Part shown: one piece after another, positions 33,692-42,764 of the stretch
How positions within the stretch are numbered: position 1 is the first letter of the stretch
Layout of the letters: each line of letters starts with the position of its first letter
Source of the DNA: CAYMUN01 sp964393835
GTDB lineage: Bacteria > Patescibacteriota > Saccharimonadia > Saccharimonadales > UBA4665
DNA: 63,810 nt
Assembly (NCBI GenBank): GCA_964393835.1
Contig: CAYMUN010000006.1
Coordinates: 1-63,810, forward strand
Direction of reading: 5' to 3'
Made by a program: the position numbers and the translations under genes
Notes under the pieces: generated by a model
Told to the model about the DNA's origin: nothing
Databases searched by the model: none
Seen by the model: only the letters and a program-made list of their open reading frames with translations

Positions 33692-35251
33692 TTAGGGAGT
33701 GGAGGCGGTAGTTGGCTTGGGGGCCTGGTCGGTACCTACTATCACGATGAAATCGGCTTCGTAAAGGCTAGCATAGGGGTTAGTCGTATCGAGATGATTA
33801 CCGAACTGTTTGACAAGCAAGGCCATGGTGGCGGGTTTTTTACCACGAGAATTATCAATGATTGTAGTGGTGGCCGTGGTGCGTGTACCGCCAGCATCCC
33901 CGACCGCACTGACAACCACATTTTGATTAGTTAACTTTTTCTTCATGCTGGTTGCCAGACCGTTGACAGTAGTACCATTTAATACCACCACGGTGGCCGA
34001 CTCTTGTACTACGGGGTTAGAAGATGTTTGCCGGTTAATATATGACTGGATGTCATAAAAATTATCAAGCCCGGCGGCTGGAATTAATGCCGACTGGCCT
34101 TGGGGCGTAGCATAACTTGTCAACAAGTTTTTGCCATTAGCGCTGTTGAGACTCAAAGAAGTAATGTCGGCACCAGGGATATCCTTAACCAAGTCGTATA
34201 GCCGCCGTACCTCGCTGAGACTAAAATCGGTCTTGACGTTGTTGCCGATAGCGTCCGACAAGCTGCTGAGTTTAGCCGGATTGGTCATGACACCGGCCGA
34301 AACAGCTTTGCCTTTGAGCGCGACCAACAGATCGCGTTGGTTTTTTGTCCGATCAAAGTCGCTACCGGCAAAGCCATAGGAGTTATAAGCGTCACCCCGG
34401 GCGCGAGCCAGATCCAGCGCCTGGCGACCATTGAGATGATGTGCCCCATTAGTTAGTTTGACTAGCGGGCCCTTTGTTTCCCAATCAATGTTGGGGTCAT
34501 ATAGGCCGCGGGGGTCACTGCTTTTAACCGTAAAGTCGACTCCGCCAACAGCATCCACCGCTTGCCGAAGTGCCTGGTAATCAATCAGGGCATAGTAATT
34601 AATCTGCAGTCCGAGACTGTCCGAAACGACTTGTTCTAGCTGGCCCATGCCCCCATTAGGATAGCCGCTGGCGCTAAAATCATTATCAGCGCCCTCTACG
34701 TAGGCCTCATTGATCTTATGGTGGCCATTTTCACCGACTTCCACCCAAAGGTCACGCGGAATGCTCAGCAAAAAGGCTTTGTGGTGAATAGTATCGATAC
34801 TCATTACCATGATCGAGTCAGTTAAATTTGCTCCGTTGTGGCCCGGATCGTCTGCCGAGTTACCAGCTAGGATGATGTTAACCCGGCCATTGTCTTCGCC
34901 TTTGAGCTTGGTACTATGCAAGACGCTGAGGATATTGCCGCCGAACAGTTTGTGGGCGTTGTAGATGAATTTGCCGCCAACCCAGCCGCCGACTATCAAA
35001 AAAACGATAGCCAGGGTAATGACTAGCCGTTTGAGGGTAATTTTATGAACTAAACGTTCCCAAAAGCCGAGTTTGACAACCGTCTGGGCCGGACGCTTGT
35101 GCCGGTCGCGTGGATCATACTGATAGGTACGCAATGTCATGCCCACGCTCGGGAATTGGCCAGCCTGGTTGCGTACCATTTGCATGTCCTGACCAGGCCG
35201 GGTTTTGGCCATAATGTCAGGTCGGGGGGTGTGATTAGGTCTTTGTACCAT
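33692..35251 (-). CDS. LytR-CpsA-Psr (LCP) family wall-polymer ligase
   Basis: 519 residues from ATG 35251. A ~90-residue cytoplasmic basic region precedes one membrane helix. The LCP domain follows: ILAGNSADD, LTDSIMVMSID with the phosphate-binding Asp, LSIPRDLWVEV and DLARARGDA. A separate LytR_C domain (VVVLNGTTVNGLA) is at the C-terminus. LCP enzymes join polyprenyl-linked glycopolymers to peptidoglycan outside the cell. This is the probable end step for the glycans made by the surrounding transferases. Confidence 0.9.
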   Translation of the reverse strand: MVQRPNHTPRPDIMAKTRPGQDMQMVRNQAGQFPSVGMTLRTYQYDPRDRHKRPAQTVVKLGFWERLVHKITLKRLVITLAIVFLIVGGWVGGKFIYNAHKLFGGNILSVLHSTKLKGEDNGRVNIILAGNSADDPGHNGANLTDSIMVMSIDTIHHKAFLLSIPRDLWVEVGENGHHKINEAYVEGADNDFSASGYPNGGMGQLEQVVSDSLGLQINYYALIDYQALRQAVDAVGGVDFTVKSSDPRGLYDPNIDWETKGPLVKLTNGAHHLNGRQALDLARARGDAYNSYGFAGSDFDRTKNQRDLLVALKGKAVSAGVMTNPAKLSSLSDAIGNNVKTDFSLSEVRRLYDLVKDIPGADITSLSLNSANGKNLLTSYATPQGQSALIPAAGLDNFYDIQSYINRQTSSNPVVQESATVVVLNGTTVNGLATSMKKKLTNQNVVVSAVGDAGGTRTTATTTIIDNSRGKKPATMALLVKQFGNHLDTTNPYASLYEADFIVIVGTDQAPKPTTASTP

Positions 35252-35325
35252 TGAAGCTATCAAACTATTATAGCGATTTACAGCTCTTGAGGCGAATGAT
35301 TTTAAGGTATACTGGGGGTAAAGTT

Positions 35326-36273
35326 ATGAAGTTGGTTGTCCAGATTCCATGCCTCAACGAAGCCGAGACGCTACCTCTGGTGCTTAAAAGTATCCCGAGG
35401 CAGATTGCCGGTATTGATGAAATTCTGGTGTTAGTCATTGACGACGGCTCGACCGACAAAACCCTAGAGGTGGCCCGCGCTCATGGCGTGCAGCACTTTG
35501 TGCGCCATGTGCGTAATCAAGGGCTCGGACGGTCGTTTCACGACGGTGTTTTAAAAGCCCTCGAATTAGGCGCCGATATAGTAGTCAACACTGATGGCGA
35601 CAATCAGTACCCCCAAGATCGAATTAGCGACCTCGTCCAACCCGTATTACGCGGCAACGCCGATATAGTCATCGCTGACCGCCAAACTGCTAGTATCAAA
35701 CATTTTTCGCCATTCAAAAAACTCCTACAGCGCTTGGGAAGCGCAGTGGTAAACCAGGCTGCCGGCACGCAACTGCCAGACGCAGTAAGTGGCTTCCGAG
35801 CCTATAGCCGCGAATCCCTCCTTCGGCTCAATACTATTACGCGTTTCAGTTACTGTACCGAGACCATTATCCAAGCTGGCTACAAGGGGTTGCACATCAC
35901 TTCTATCCCCGTTACAACCAACCCAAAACTGCGCGAATCGCGCTTATTTAAATCTACCGGCGAGCATATTCGCAAATCAGCGATCACCATCATTCGGGCT
36001 TATGTCATGTATAGGCCGTACATTATTTTTGGCTGGCTAGGGACGCTGTTATTTTTGGCGGGTCTGGTGCCATTTGCCCGCTTTTTCTACTTTAGCCTGC
36101 TTGATGGCTCGACTGCCGGCCATGTACAGTCATTGTTAGTTGGCTCACTACTGATGATCGCGGCCTTTTTATGCCTGGTGCTCAATATCATTGCCGACTT
36201 GATTCGCATCAACCGCATCCTGATCGAAGACAACTTAGAGCAAACCAAGCGTTTGCGCTTCGAAAAATCCTAG
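35326..36273 (+). CDS. GT2 family glycosyltransferase
   Basis: 315 residues from ATG 35326, where MKLVVQIPCLNEAET begins; a longer frame to 35251 lacks conserved sequence. The GT-A motifs are IPCLNEAE, VIDDGSTDKT and NTDGDNQYP, with a C-terminal pair of membrane helices. It probably charges a lipid carrier or extends a lipid-linked glycan. A TATACT box (35308-35313) lies 12 bases before the start, with ggggg between. Confidence 0.85.
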   Translation: MKLVVQIPCLNEAETLPLVLKSIPRQIAGIDEILVLVIDDGSTDKTLEVARAHGVQHFVRHVRNQGLGRSFHDGVLKALELGADIVVNTDGDNQYPQDRISDLVQPVLRGNADIVIADRQTASIKHFSPFKKLLQRLGSAVVNQAAGTQLPDAVSGFRAYSRESLLRLNTITRFSYCTETIIQAGYKGLHITSIPVTTNPKLRESRLFKSTGEHIRKSAITIIRAYVMYRPYIIFGWLGTLLFLAGLVPFARFFYFSLLDGSTAGHVQSLLVGSLLMIAAFLCLVLNIIADLIRINRILIEDNLEQTKRLRFEKS

Positions 36274-37790
36274 CGCAAAAACTCACTTGGGGTATTATAG
36301 CCCGGCACCACGGGCCCTACTATTCGCTGCACCCCGTGATTAGCCGCTCGCACGGTATCATTGGGCCAATACCAGGTATCGTGGCTCCGCAAAATATAGG
36401 TTAGGGCCCCGCCGCCCCACAGCAGGCAGCCAATCATGGTGGCCGCCAAAGCTACTTTAATGCCAGTTCGCCGCCATAGTAACTCGGATGCTGCCAGCAG
36501 ACTAAATAGCAAAGCTGGCAAAAGTATCGGCAGCAAGTAGCGGCCATTGATGGCCACTGGCTGGCCGGTACGATTATAGGCTTCATAACCGTCGCCTATC
36601 AGCACTGCGACATAAAACACCGTCACCGCCGCCAATAGCGCTAAGACCGCGCTGTTATATTTAGTGAATAACCGCTGCCCATAACGGACAATCAGGCCGA
36701 CCGCGAGTATGGATCCGACAATGGCACTCACTGCTGGTATAACCAATGGCCCCCGTGTCTGGAATTGGGTACCCGGGCCGTCAACCGCAAAAAATAACCG
36801 AAACCACATACCATACAGCCATTCATGAGCAAAGTCGAGGGCGCTGTCACCATCTGCCACCTTATGTTGTTGCAGGAAATGATCACGCTGCCACGGCCCA
36901 TAGGCGTTGCATCGCTCGTCACTCAATACGACGGCACAATCCGGTACCGGCGTATGGTAGCGGGCAAGATTGATACCGTAACGCTCAATGCAGAGAACGC
37001 TAGCCAGTACAAATAGGGCGATATATAGCAACTTATGCTGCCAGGCTAGTTTCCGGACACAAGTCACTAAGCGGCTGGTAAACGCGGGCAGACTTTTATA
37101 ATGACGCCAGATTTGAACGACCAAAAAGGCTACGACAACCAAAAAGATTGGTAAAAAAGGATACTTCACGAGACAGGTAAATAAGCCGAGGGTTATGATT
37201 TGGGCTAACCGGCTACCGTCAAAGTCTTTCTGCTGCTGCAAGGTAATAGTCCAGTCGGCTACCAGTAATAAAATCAACGCGACCAGGGGCAACAACAGAT
37301 TGTCGTAATTAACTTGAGCCGCCAGTAGCGGTGCGACCGGTACTAACACAAACATCAGCAGGCAGGTATTGACGACTGCCCTTGAGGCGCCGGTTTTGAG
37401 TAACAGACGCCGATAGAGCGGCAGGGCGCTAGCGAATAAGGCGATATTGATAACTCGCAGCCATAGCACCTGTATTGTCTGGTCAGTCGTAAAAGCTGCT
37501 ACCAGGCGATAGGGGAAGCTCATCAGGTAGTGATACAAATAGGATGGATCTCGACTCAATGCACCCAAACTGTCAGTGCCCGGGGGCTGGGCCCCCAAAA
37601 AGGGGCTGAGATGATGGGCATACAACCGGATAATCCCCAGATGGTATTCCTCGTCAAAGGCCATTGGATAGCGGCCGGTGAGAGCAATCCAGGCAGCTTG
37701 GAGCACCAGCAAGGCCACTATGCCTCTAAAAAACCATGAGCTGCCGATCAGTGCCACCACCCCTCGTACCTGAGATTTTGTTTGCTTCAT
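36270..37790 (-). CDS. GT-C fold membrane glycosyltransferase (PMT/ArnT-like)
   Basis: 506 residues from ATG 37790, with other possible starts up to 37817. About ten or eleven membrane helices are predicted. The first outer loop carries the acidic pair in YPMAFDEEYHLG, the usual place of the catalytic Asp-Glu in GT-C enzymes, and a second loop has YLYHYLMSFPYRL. It should transfer a sugar from a polyprenyl-phosphate donor outside the cell. Sequence does not show the acceptor. It shares a CTAG stop overlap with the GT2 gene. Confidence 0.75.
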   Translation of the reverse strand: MKQTKSQVRGVVALIGSSWFFRGIVALLVLQAAWIALTGRYPMAFDEEYHLGIIRLYAHHLSPFLGAQPPGTDSLGALSRDPSYLYHYLMSFPYRLVAAFTTDQTIQVLWLRVINIALFASALPLYRRLLLKTGASRAVVNTCLLMFVLVPVAPLLAAQVNYDNLLLPLVALILLLVADWTITLQQQKDFDGSRLAQIITLGLFTCLVKYPFLPIFLVVVAFLVVQIWRHYKSLPAFTSRLVTCVRKLAWQHKLLYIALFVLASVLCIERYGINLARYHTPVPDCAVVLSDERCNAYGPWQRDHFLQQHKVADGDSALDFAHEWLYGMWFRLFFAVDGPGTQFQTRGPLVIPAVSAIVGSILAVGLIVRYGQRLFTKYNSAVLALLAAVTVFYVAVLIGDGYEAYNRTGQPVAINGRYLLPILLPALLFSLLAASELLWRRTGIKVALAATMIGCLLWGGGALTYILRSHDTWYWPNDTVRAANHGVQRIVGPVVPGYNTPSEFLR

Positions 37791-37849
37791 AGATGAGTTA
37801 CCTGCCATTATAGCCAAAATTCCACCTAATAGGCTACTATGAGTACGAT

Positions 37850-38719
37850 ATGAAACGCTCCCTTATCAGGCCGGTAGCGGCTGCTACTATATTACTGGTC
37901 ACTATTGCGGCCTTTGTCTATTACTTTAGGGGGCATCCTGAAGTCGGCCGCCAACTGCGCCAGACCTCACCGAGCTTGCTGATCCTGCTCCTAGCGCTTT
38001 ACCTAGCTGGCATCGGAGCGCTAACTATGGTAACTCTGGCCACTTTACGACTCTGTAAGTTACGCATACCTGGATCGGAAGGCTTGCTGCTGACGATGTA
38101 CACGGCTATTATTAACTTCTTTGGTCCTTTGCAAAGCGGGCCGGCTTTTCGGGCGGTGTATCTCAAAAAGAAGCATAATCTAAATCTCAAACAGTACGGC
38201 GTGGCCAGCCTGGTGTACTATTTCTTTTATGCCGGCATAAGCTGCGTGCTGTTGCTGTCTGGAGTATTAAAATGGTGGCTGGTAGTGCTTATCCCTCTCG
38301 TCTTACTTTGTGGCTGGATCTTGTCTCGGAGCCGGCAGCTGGCCCCTCGATTCCAGCAACTGGACTTAAGCGGGTGGTATCTCCTGGCCTTAGCTACCTT
38401 CCTACAAATTGTGGTGGTGACCGCCATCTATTACGCCGAGCTCCGCAGCGTTGCCCCGGGTGTCCAGTTATCGCAAGCTTTGGTTTATACTGGGGCAGCT
38501 AATTTGGCCCTATTCGTGTCACTAACGCCTGGGGCCATTGGTTTCCGTGAATCATTTCTGGTATTTTCGCAGCATTTGCACCACCTTAGTAATAACGCCA
38601 TCGTCGCCGCCAATATCATTGACCGCGCGATGTACATCGTATTGCTGCTCGTGCTAACCCTATTTATCTTTGGCACTCATGCTCAGCGTAAGCTGGGAGT
38701 GAAATCAATTAAGTCTTAA
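37850..38719 (+). CDS. second flippase-like UPF0104 membrane protein
   Basis: 289 residues with about seven or eight membrane helices. Family motifs are INFFGPLQSGPAFRAVYLKKK and SLTPGAIGFRE, with a C-terminal region DRAMYIVLLLVLTLF. It is related to the 28989 protein but diverged, so the region carries two family members. Likely role: movement or modification of lipid-linked intermediates. It converges on the FAD dehydrogenase gene with a four-base TTAA overlap. Confidence 0.78.
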   Translation: MKRSLIRPVAAATILLVTIAAFVYYFRGHPEVGRQLRQTSPSLLILLLALYLAGIGALTMVTLATLRLCKLRIPGSEGLLLTMYTAIINFFGPLQSGPAFRAVYLKKKHNLNLKQYGVASLVYYFFYAGISCVLLLSGVLKWWLVVLIPLVLLCGWILSRSRQLAPRFQQLDLSGWYLLALATFLQIVVVTAIYYAELRSVAPGVQLSQALVYTGAANLALFVSLTPGAIGFRESFLVFSQHLHHLSNNAIVAANIIDRAMYIVLLLVLTLFIFGTHAQRKLGVKSIKS

Positions 38720-40380
38720 AAGTGGTCGCGAATATGGGAAAAAGAATATTCCCAGTCGGCATTGGCTTTTTTATGAGGATTAAAGATGTGCTGCGGATCC
38801 ATGATATCCTTGGCTTCCCGAAACAGGTTTAAGATCTCACTGCCGTACATCTGTTTTAGCCAAGGCCCCCGGACTAAACCGTCATTATGCTCGCCGGACA
38901 GTGATCCACCATATTTGAGCACCAAGTTATTAACGGCTTTCATAGCTGGCAGGATTTTTCGCCGGTCTCGAGGATCCTCTAGTTTCATTAAGGGAATCAC
39001 ATGAAAGTTACCATCACCCATATGCCCGGCAATCGTAGCTTGCAATTTGTATTTCTTAATAATCCGACGTAACTTTGGTAAAAATGCCGTCAGGTGCGGT
39101 GGGGGTACCACAAAATCATCAATAAACGGCGCCGTATGCTTGTCTTTGACTTTACTCCTGAGCAGCTGGAAGCTATAGCGCCGCATAATCCAGAATTTTT
39201 CAGATTTGCCTTCGGTAGGATCCTCTTCGAAGCCGTTAATTTCGTAGCGAGCCCGATGCTTGGCCAACTCACGGTGCAGGGCATGGACTTTTTGACGAAC
39301 CTCTTGCTCGCTATTACCCTTAAAAGACACCATTAGGATTAATTTTGGTACCCCTCGCAGCAGTTGGAGGCCGTCTGGTATTAAGGTGACGAGTAAGTGA
39401 ATGAATTTCTTCCAGCCGAGGATTTTTAGGAAACTCGGCATGAAGCGAATCGATAGCCAGAGCGTGGCGTCGTCAAATGATTCAAAGCGTGAAGGCTTAT
39501 ATTCCATCACCTTGTTGATAACTTCCCCCAAATCGTTGATATCTCTCATAAACAGCACCAATAAGCCTTCGTCACCCCGGGCATCAACCACCCGCAGCTT
39601 GATGTCAGTTACAAAGCCGAGCGTGCCCTGGGCGCCGACAATCAATTGAGTCAGGTCAAAGACTCCAGTTTCACGATCCCAAACATTCCACAAGTTATAA
39701 CCGGTCGAATTTTTAGTGACGTGCGGTTTGGCGGCTTTAATCTGGTCATAATGCCCATCTACCAACTTAAAAATTTTTTTGTAGATGTCGCCTTCGAAGT
39801 CTTTTTGTTTCATTTTTTTATCAAGTTCAGCCTTGTTGAGGGGTTTGACTGTCCGCTCTATGCCGTCAGCAAACACAAATTGCAGCTCGTTGACGAAGTT
39901 CTCGGTCTTACCGAATTCGATGGATTTCTCGCCGCCGGCATTATTGTTGACCATGCCCCCGATGCTGGCCAGATCACGAGAAGCCGGATAGCTCGGCATC
40001 AGCGTCCCGTGCAGTCGGCTCTGTTTATCAAAATCCCGGTAAAAAACTCCCGGCTGGGCCTGGATGTAGGTCGGATGTATTTTTTCGATTTTATTAAAAT
40101 GCGCCAAGAAATCGACGATAATCGAGTCATTTATAGCCCCCCCGGACATGTCGGTGCCGGCACTACGAGCGGTCAAACTAAGACCTTTACTGCCGTTTTT
40201 ATTGATGGTTACCAGCTTTACTAGGCATTCGACGTCTTGTGCATCCAGGGGTTTGACGACTAGCTTGGGACGAAGCTCAAACATCGACGCGTCATGACTG
40301 TAGAGATCCAGAGTTTCCGGCGCATTATCAATTTCGCCCCGAAAGCCGGCCGCACGCAACCCGGTGCTAATTTCATCCAT
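38716..40380 (-). CDS. FAD-linked D-lactate/glycolate-type dehydrogenase
   Basis: 554 residues, with an FAD_binding_4 domain (about 35-220; motifs VVKPLDAQDVECLVKL, TARSAGTDMSGGAIN and SIGGMVNNNAGGEKSIEFG) and a GlcD-type C-terminal domain (GHMGDGNFHVIPL, GGSLSGEHNDGLVRGPWL). These enzymes oxidise D-lactate, glycolate or related 2-hydroxy acids and pass electrons to quinone or a flavoprotein. No iron-sulfur domain is fused. With NDH-2 nearby it may feed a short respiratory chain. The substrate is not settled. Confidence 0.85.
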   Translation of the reverse strand: MDEISTGLRAAGFRGEIDNAPETLDLYSHDASMFELRPKLVVKPLDAQDVECLVKLVTINKNGSKGLSLTARSAGTDMSGGAINDSIIVDFLAHFNKIEKIHPTYIQAQPGVFYRDFDKQSRLHGTLMPSYPASRDLASIGGMVNNNAGGEKSIEFGKTENFVNELQFVFADGIERTVKPLNKAELDKKMKQKDFEGDIYKKIFKLVDGHYDQIKAAKPHVTKNSTGYNLWNVWDRETGVFDLTQLIVGAQGTLGFVTDIKLRVVDARGDEGLLVLFMRDINDLGEVINKVMEYKPSRFESFDDATLWLSIRFMPSFLKILGWKKFIHLLVTLIPDGLQLLRGVPKLILMVSFKGNSEQEVRQKVHALHRELAKHRARYEINGFEEDPTEGKSEKFWIMRRYSFQLLRSKVKDKHTAPFIDDFVVPPPHLTAFLPKLRRIIKKYKLQATIAGHMGDGNFHVIPLMKLEDPRDRRKILPAMKAVNNLVLKYGGSLSGEHNDGLVRGPWLKQMYGSEILNLFREAKDIMDPQHIFNPHKKANADWEYSFSHIRDHF

Positions 40381-40441
40381 TGCTTAAGCTTAAGGGTTAT
40401 CGGGGGTACAATGCAAGTCTTAGCGTATACTGGAGATAATC

Positions 40442-41524
40442 ATGCGTATCGCTATAGTCGGCCCGACCCATCCTTACAAGGGCGGTATCGTGCAACATAC
40501 GACCGAGCTGGCCCATCGGTTGACTCAAGCGGGACATGAAGTAGAAATCATCTCCTGGCGCACGCAATATCCATTTTTTTATCCGGGCGAGCAATTTGTG
40601 CCACATGACAAACCTGAACTGCCAATGCATGCTGGTTCTCGCCGGGTTTTGTCATGGAAAAATCCGGCCGGCTGGGCCCGCTGGGGACGTCACTTGCGTC
40701 AGTTTGACCGTTTAGTTTTCATCTGGTGGGTGCCGACGATCCAGGGGCCAGTCTATTTGGGGATGCTGCGAGCACTCGGTAAAAATCGTCCGCCGGTAAC
40801 CATAATCTGCCATAATGTACTGCCCCACGAACCAAAGCCCGGTGACAGGCAATTCGCACGAGCCGTATTAAGACGTTGCGAGACGGTAATCGTCCATAGC
40901 AAAACCCAGGCGGCTTTAGCCAAGCAATTGACGCATAGTAAAGTCCGCACCCTGGATCTACCATTGAGCTTTTTAAGACAAGTCGGTCAAGTATCAAAAA
41001 AGGGCGAAACGGCAGAGCAACTGTTGTTTTTTGGCTTTGTGCGGCCCTACAAGGGGGTCGATGTATTACTCAAGGCTTTAGCAAAGTTACCAAAAGTACG
41101 CTTAACCATCGCCGGGGAATTTTGGGACAATATCCAGCCATATCAACAACTCATTACTGATCTTGGCCTGGCAAACCGGGTTAAAATCTTAAACGGTTAT
41201 GTGGCAGCTGATGATTTGGCTAGCCTCATTACTGATGCTGATGCGGTGGTATTACCGTACAAAGAGGGTACGGCTTCATGGAACGTCAGCCTGGCGCACG
41301 CCTATGGCACGCCGGTGATCGCCACGACGGCCGGTTCCATGGGTACCCAGATCCGAGACGGGATTGACGGGCTGCTATGCGAACCTGACAGTGTCCCCGC
41401 CTTAACGACAGCCCTCAAACGTTTTTATAAACCGGGAATGGCTAAAAAATTACGCAGCGGCATACCGTCTCTAACGACCGATGAGGATTGGCAACTATAC
41501 ACCAGTATAGTCACCGCCGACTAG
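40442..41524 (+). CDS. GT4 family glycosyltransferase
   Basis: 360 residues of GT-B fold. The N-terminal half starts MRIAIVGPTHPYKGGIVQHTT, the usual glycine loop of GT4. The C-terminal half has FFGFVRPYKGVDVLLKAL, then AVVLPYKEGTASWNVSLAHAYGTPVIAT, the donor-binding region, with a Glu in the family position. It transfers a sugar from a nucleotide donor to a glycan in the cytoplasm. TATACT at 40426-40431 lies ten bases from the ATG. Confidence 0.86.
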   Translation: MRIAIVGPTHPYKGGIVQHTTELAHRLTQAGHEVEIISWRTQYPFFYPGEQFVPHDKPELPMHAGSRRVLSWKNPAGWARWGRHLRQFDRLVFIWWVPTIQGPVYLGMLRALGKNRPPVTIICHNVLPHEPKPGDRQFARAVLRRCETVIVHSKTQAALAKQLTHSKVRTLDLPLSFLRQVGQVSKKGETAEQLLFFGFVRPYKGVDVLLKALAKLPKVRLTIAGEFWDNIQPYQQLITDLGLANRVKILNGYVAADDLASLITDADAVVLPYKEGTASWNVSLAHAYGTPVIATTAGSMGTQIRDGIDGLLCEPDSVPALTTALKRFYKPGMAKKLRSGIPSLTTDEDWQLYTSIVTAD

Positions 41525-41559
41525 TCAGCTAGCGGTTTCCCTGTATAATCATTAGCAAG

Positions 41560-42750
41560 ATGAAACAAGAGCGGGTACTGATCGTGGGGGGCGGATTTGG
41601 TGGCGTCAAAGCGGCGTTGGAGTTGGCCGACAACTCCCACTTTAGCGTGACCTTGTTGAGTGCCGACACCGATCTACGCTACTATCCTACGCTGTACCAC
41701 ACGGCTACCGGCGGCCGCCGGGCCAACTCCAGCGTGCCTTTGAAACGAATCTTTGAAGACAAGCCGGTCGCCTTAGTCCAGGGGGTAGCCACCGCTATTG
41801 ATCGTCAGGCTAAAACCATCACGACTGACGAAGGGATTTCTTACCCCTACGATACGCTTATTATTGGGCTGGGCGTCGTTACTAATTACTTCGGCATCCC
41901 CGGCATGCCGGAATATTCCTACACCATTAAGTCCCAGGCCGAAGTCGAGCGTTTCAAGGCCCACCTCCACCAGCAATTAACTGACGATCGGCGACCTGAC
42001 CTCAACTATGTTATTGTCGGCGCCGGGCCAACTGGTATAGAGCTGGCTGGCGCACTGCCCGGGTACTTACGACGCATCATTAAACACCACGGCCTGCCCG
42101 CTCGACCTATCCATGTCGACTTAATTGAGGCGGCCCCCCGGTTGCTGCCTCGTTTGCCCAAGGACACCTCACGGCTCGTCGGCCGCCAGTTAAAGCGCCT
42201 GGGTGTCAAACTCTATATCGGCAGTGCCGTCCAAGCCACCAGCCCCGACGAGCTAACAGTCAACGGTAAACCGATCCGAAGTCACACCGTTATCTGGACA
42301 GCAGGCGTCACCAATCATCCATTTTTTAGCACCAATAAATTCGTCATCATGGGCCGGGGTAAAGTGGCAGTAGATATTTATCTCCAGACCGAAGACAATA
42401 TCTTTGTCATCGGCGACAACGCCAATACGCCCTTTAGCGGCATGGCCCAGACCGCCCTCCGCGACGGCACCTTTGTGGCGCGCAATTTAATCCGTCGCGC
42501 CCAAGGAAAATCATTTAAAAGCTACATTGCCAAGCAACCGATCACCGTTATTCCGGCTGGGCCGCGATGGGCTGCTGTCATGTGGGGGCCACTACGCCTC
42601 TACGGCTGGCTGGGCTGGGTCGTCCGCGAAGCCGCCGACCTTATAGGCTTCCATGATTTGGAGCCCTGGACACGGGCCACCCGGCAATTCCTGACCGAAT
42701 TCAGTGTCCAAGACAATTGCCCCACCTGCGCTGCCGCTACCGCCGAATAG
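41560..42750 (+). CDS. ndh: type II NADH:quinone dehydrogenase
   Basis: 396 residues. The first Rossmann motif is IVGGGFGGVKAA (FAD) and the second VGAGPTGIELAGAL (NADH). Two further family motifs, TIIWTAGV-like VIWTAGVTNHP and IFVIGDNANT, are present, and the hydrophobic C-terminal stretch (WGPLRLYGWLGWVVREAADL) is the membrane anchor of NDH-2. It oxidises NADH and reduces quinone without pumping protons. It is 35 bases downstream of the GT4 gene, with its own TATAAT ten bases before the ATG. Confidence 0.88.
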   Translation: MKQERVLIVGGGFGGVKAALELADNSHFSVTLLSADTDLRYYPTLYHTATGGRRANSSVPLKRIFEDKPVALVQGVATAIDRQAKTITTDEGISYPYDTLIIGLGVVTNYFGIPGMPEYSYTIKSQAEVERFKAHLHQQLTDDRRPDLNYVIVGAGPTGIELAGALPGYLRRIIKHHGLPARPIHVDLIEAAPRLLPRLPKDTSRLVGRQLKRLGVKLYIGSAVQATSPDELTVNGKPIRSHTVIWTAGVTNHPFFSTNKFVIMGRGKVAVDIYLQTEDNIFVIGDNANTPFSGMAQTALRDGTFVARNLIRRAQGKSFKSYIAKQPITVIPAGPRWAAVMWGPLRLYGWLGWVVREAADLIGFHDLEPWTRATRQFLTEFSVQDNCPTCAAATAE

Positions 42751-42764
42751 TCTACAATAGAGTC

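Noticed and set aside
39646..40224. 192-residue frame antisense to the FAD dehydrogenase
   Set aside because: Shadow frame; the minus-strand gene carries intact FAD motifs throughout.
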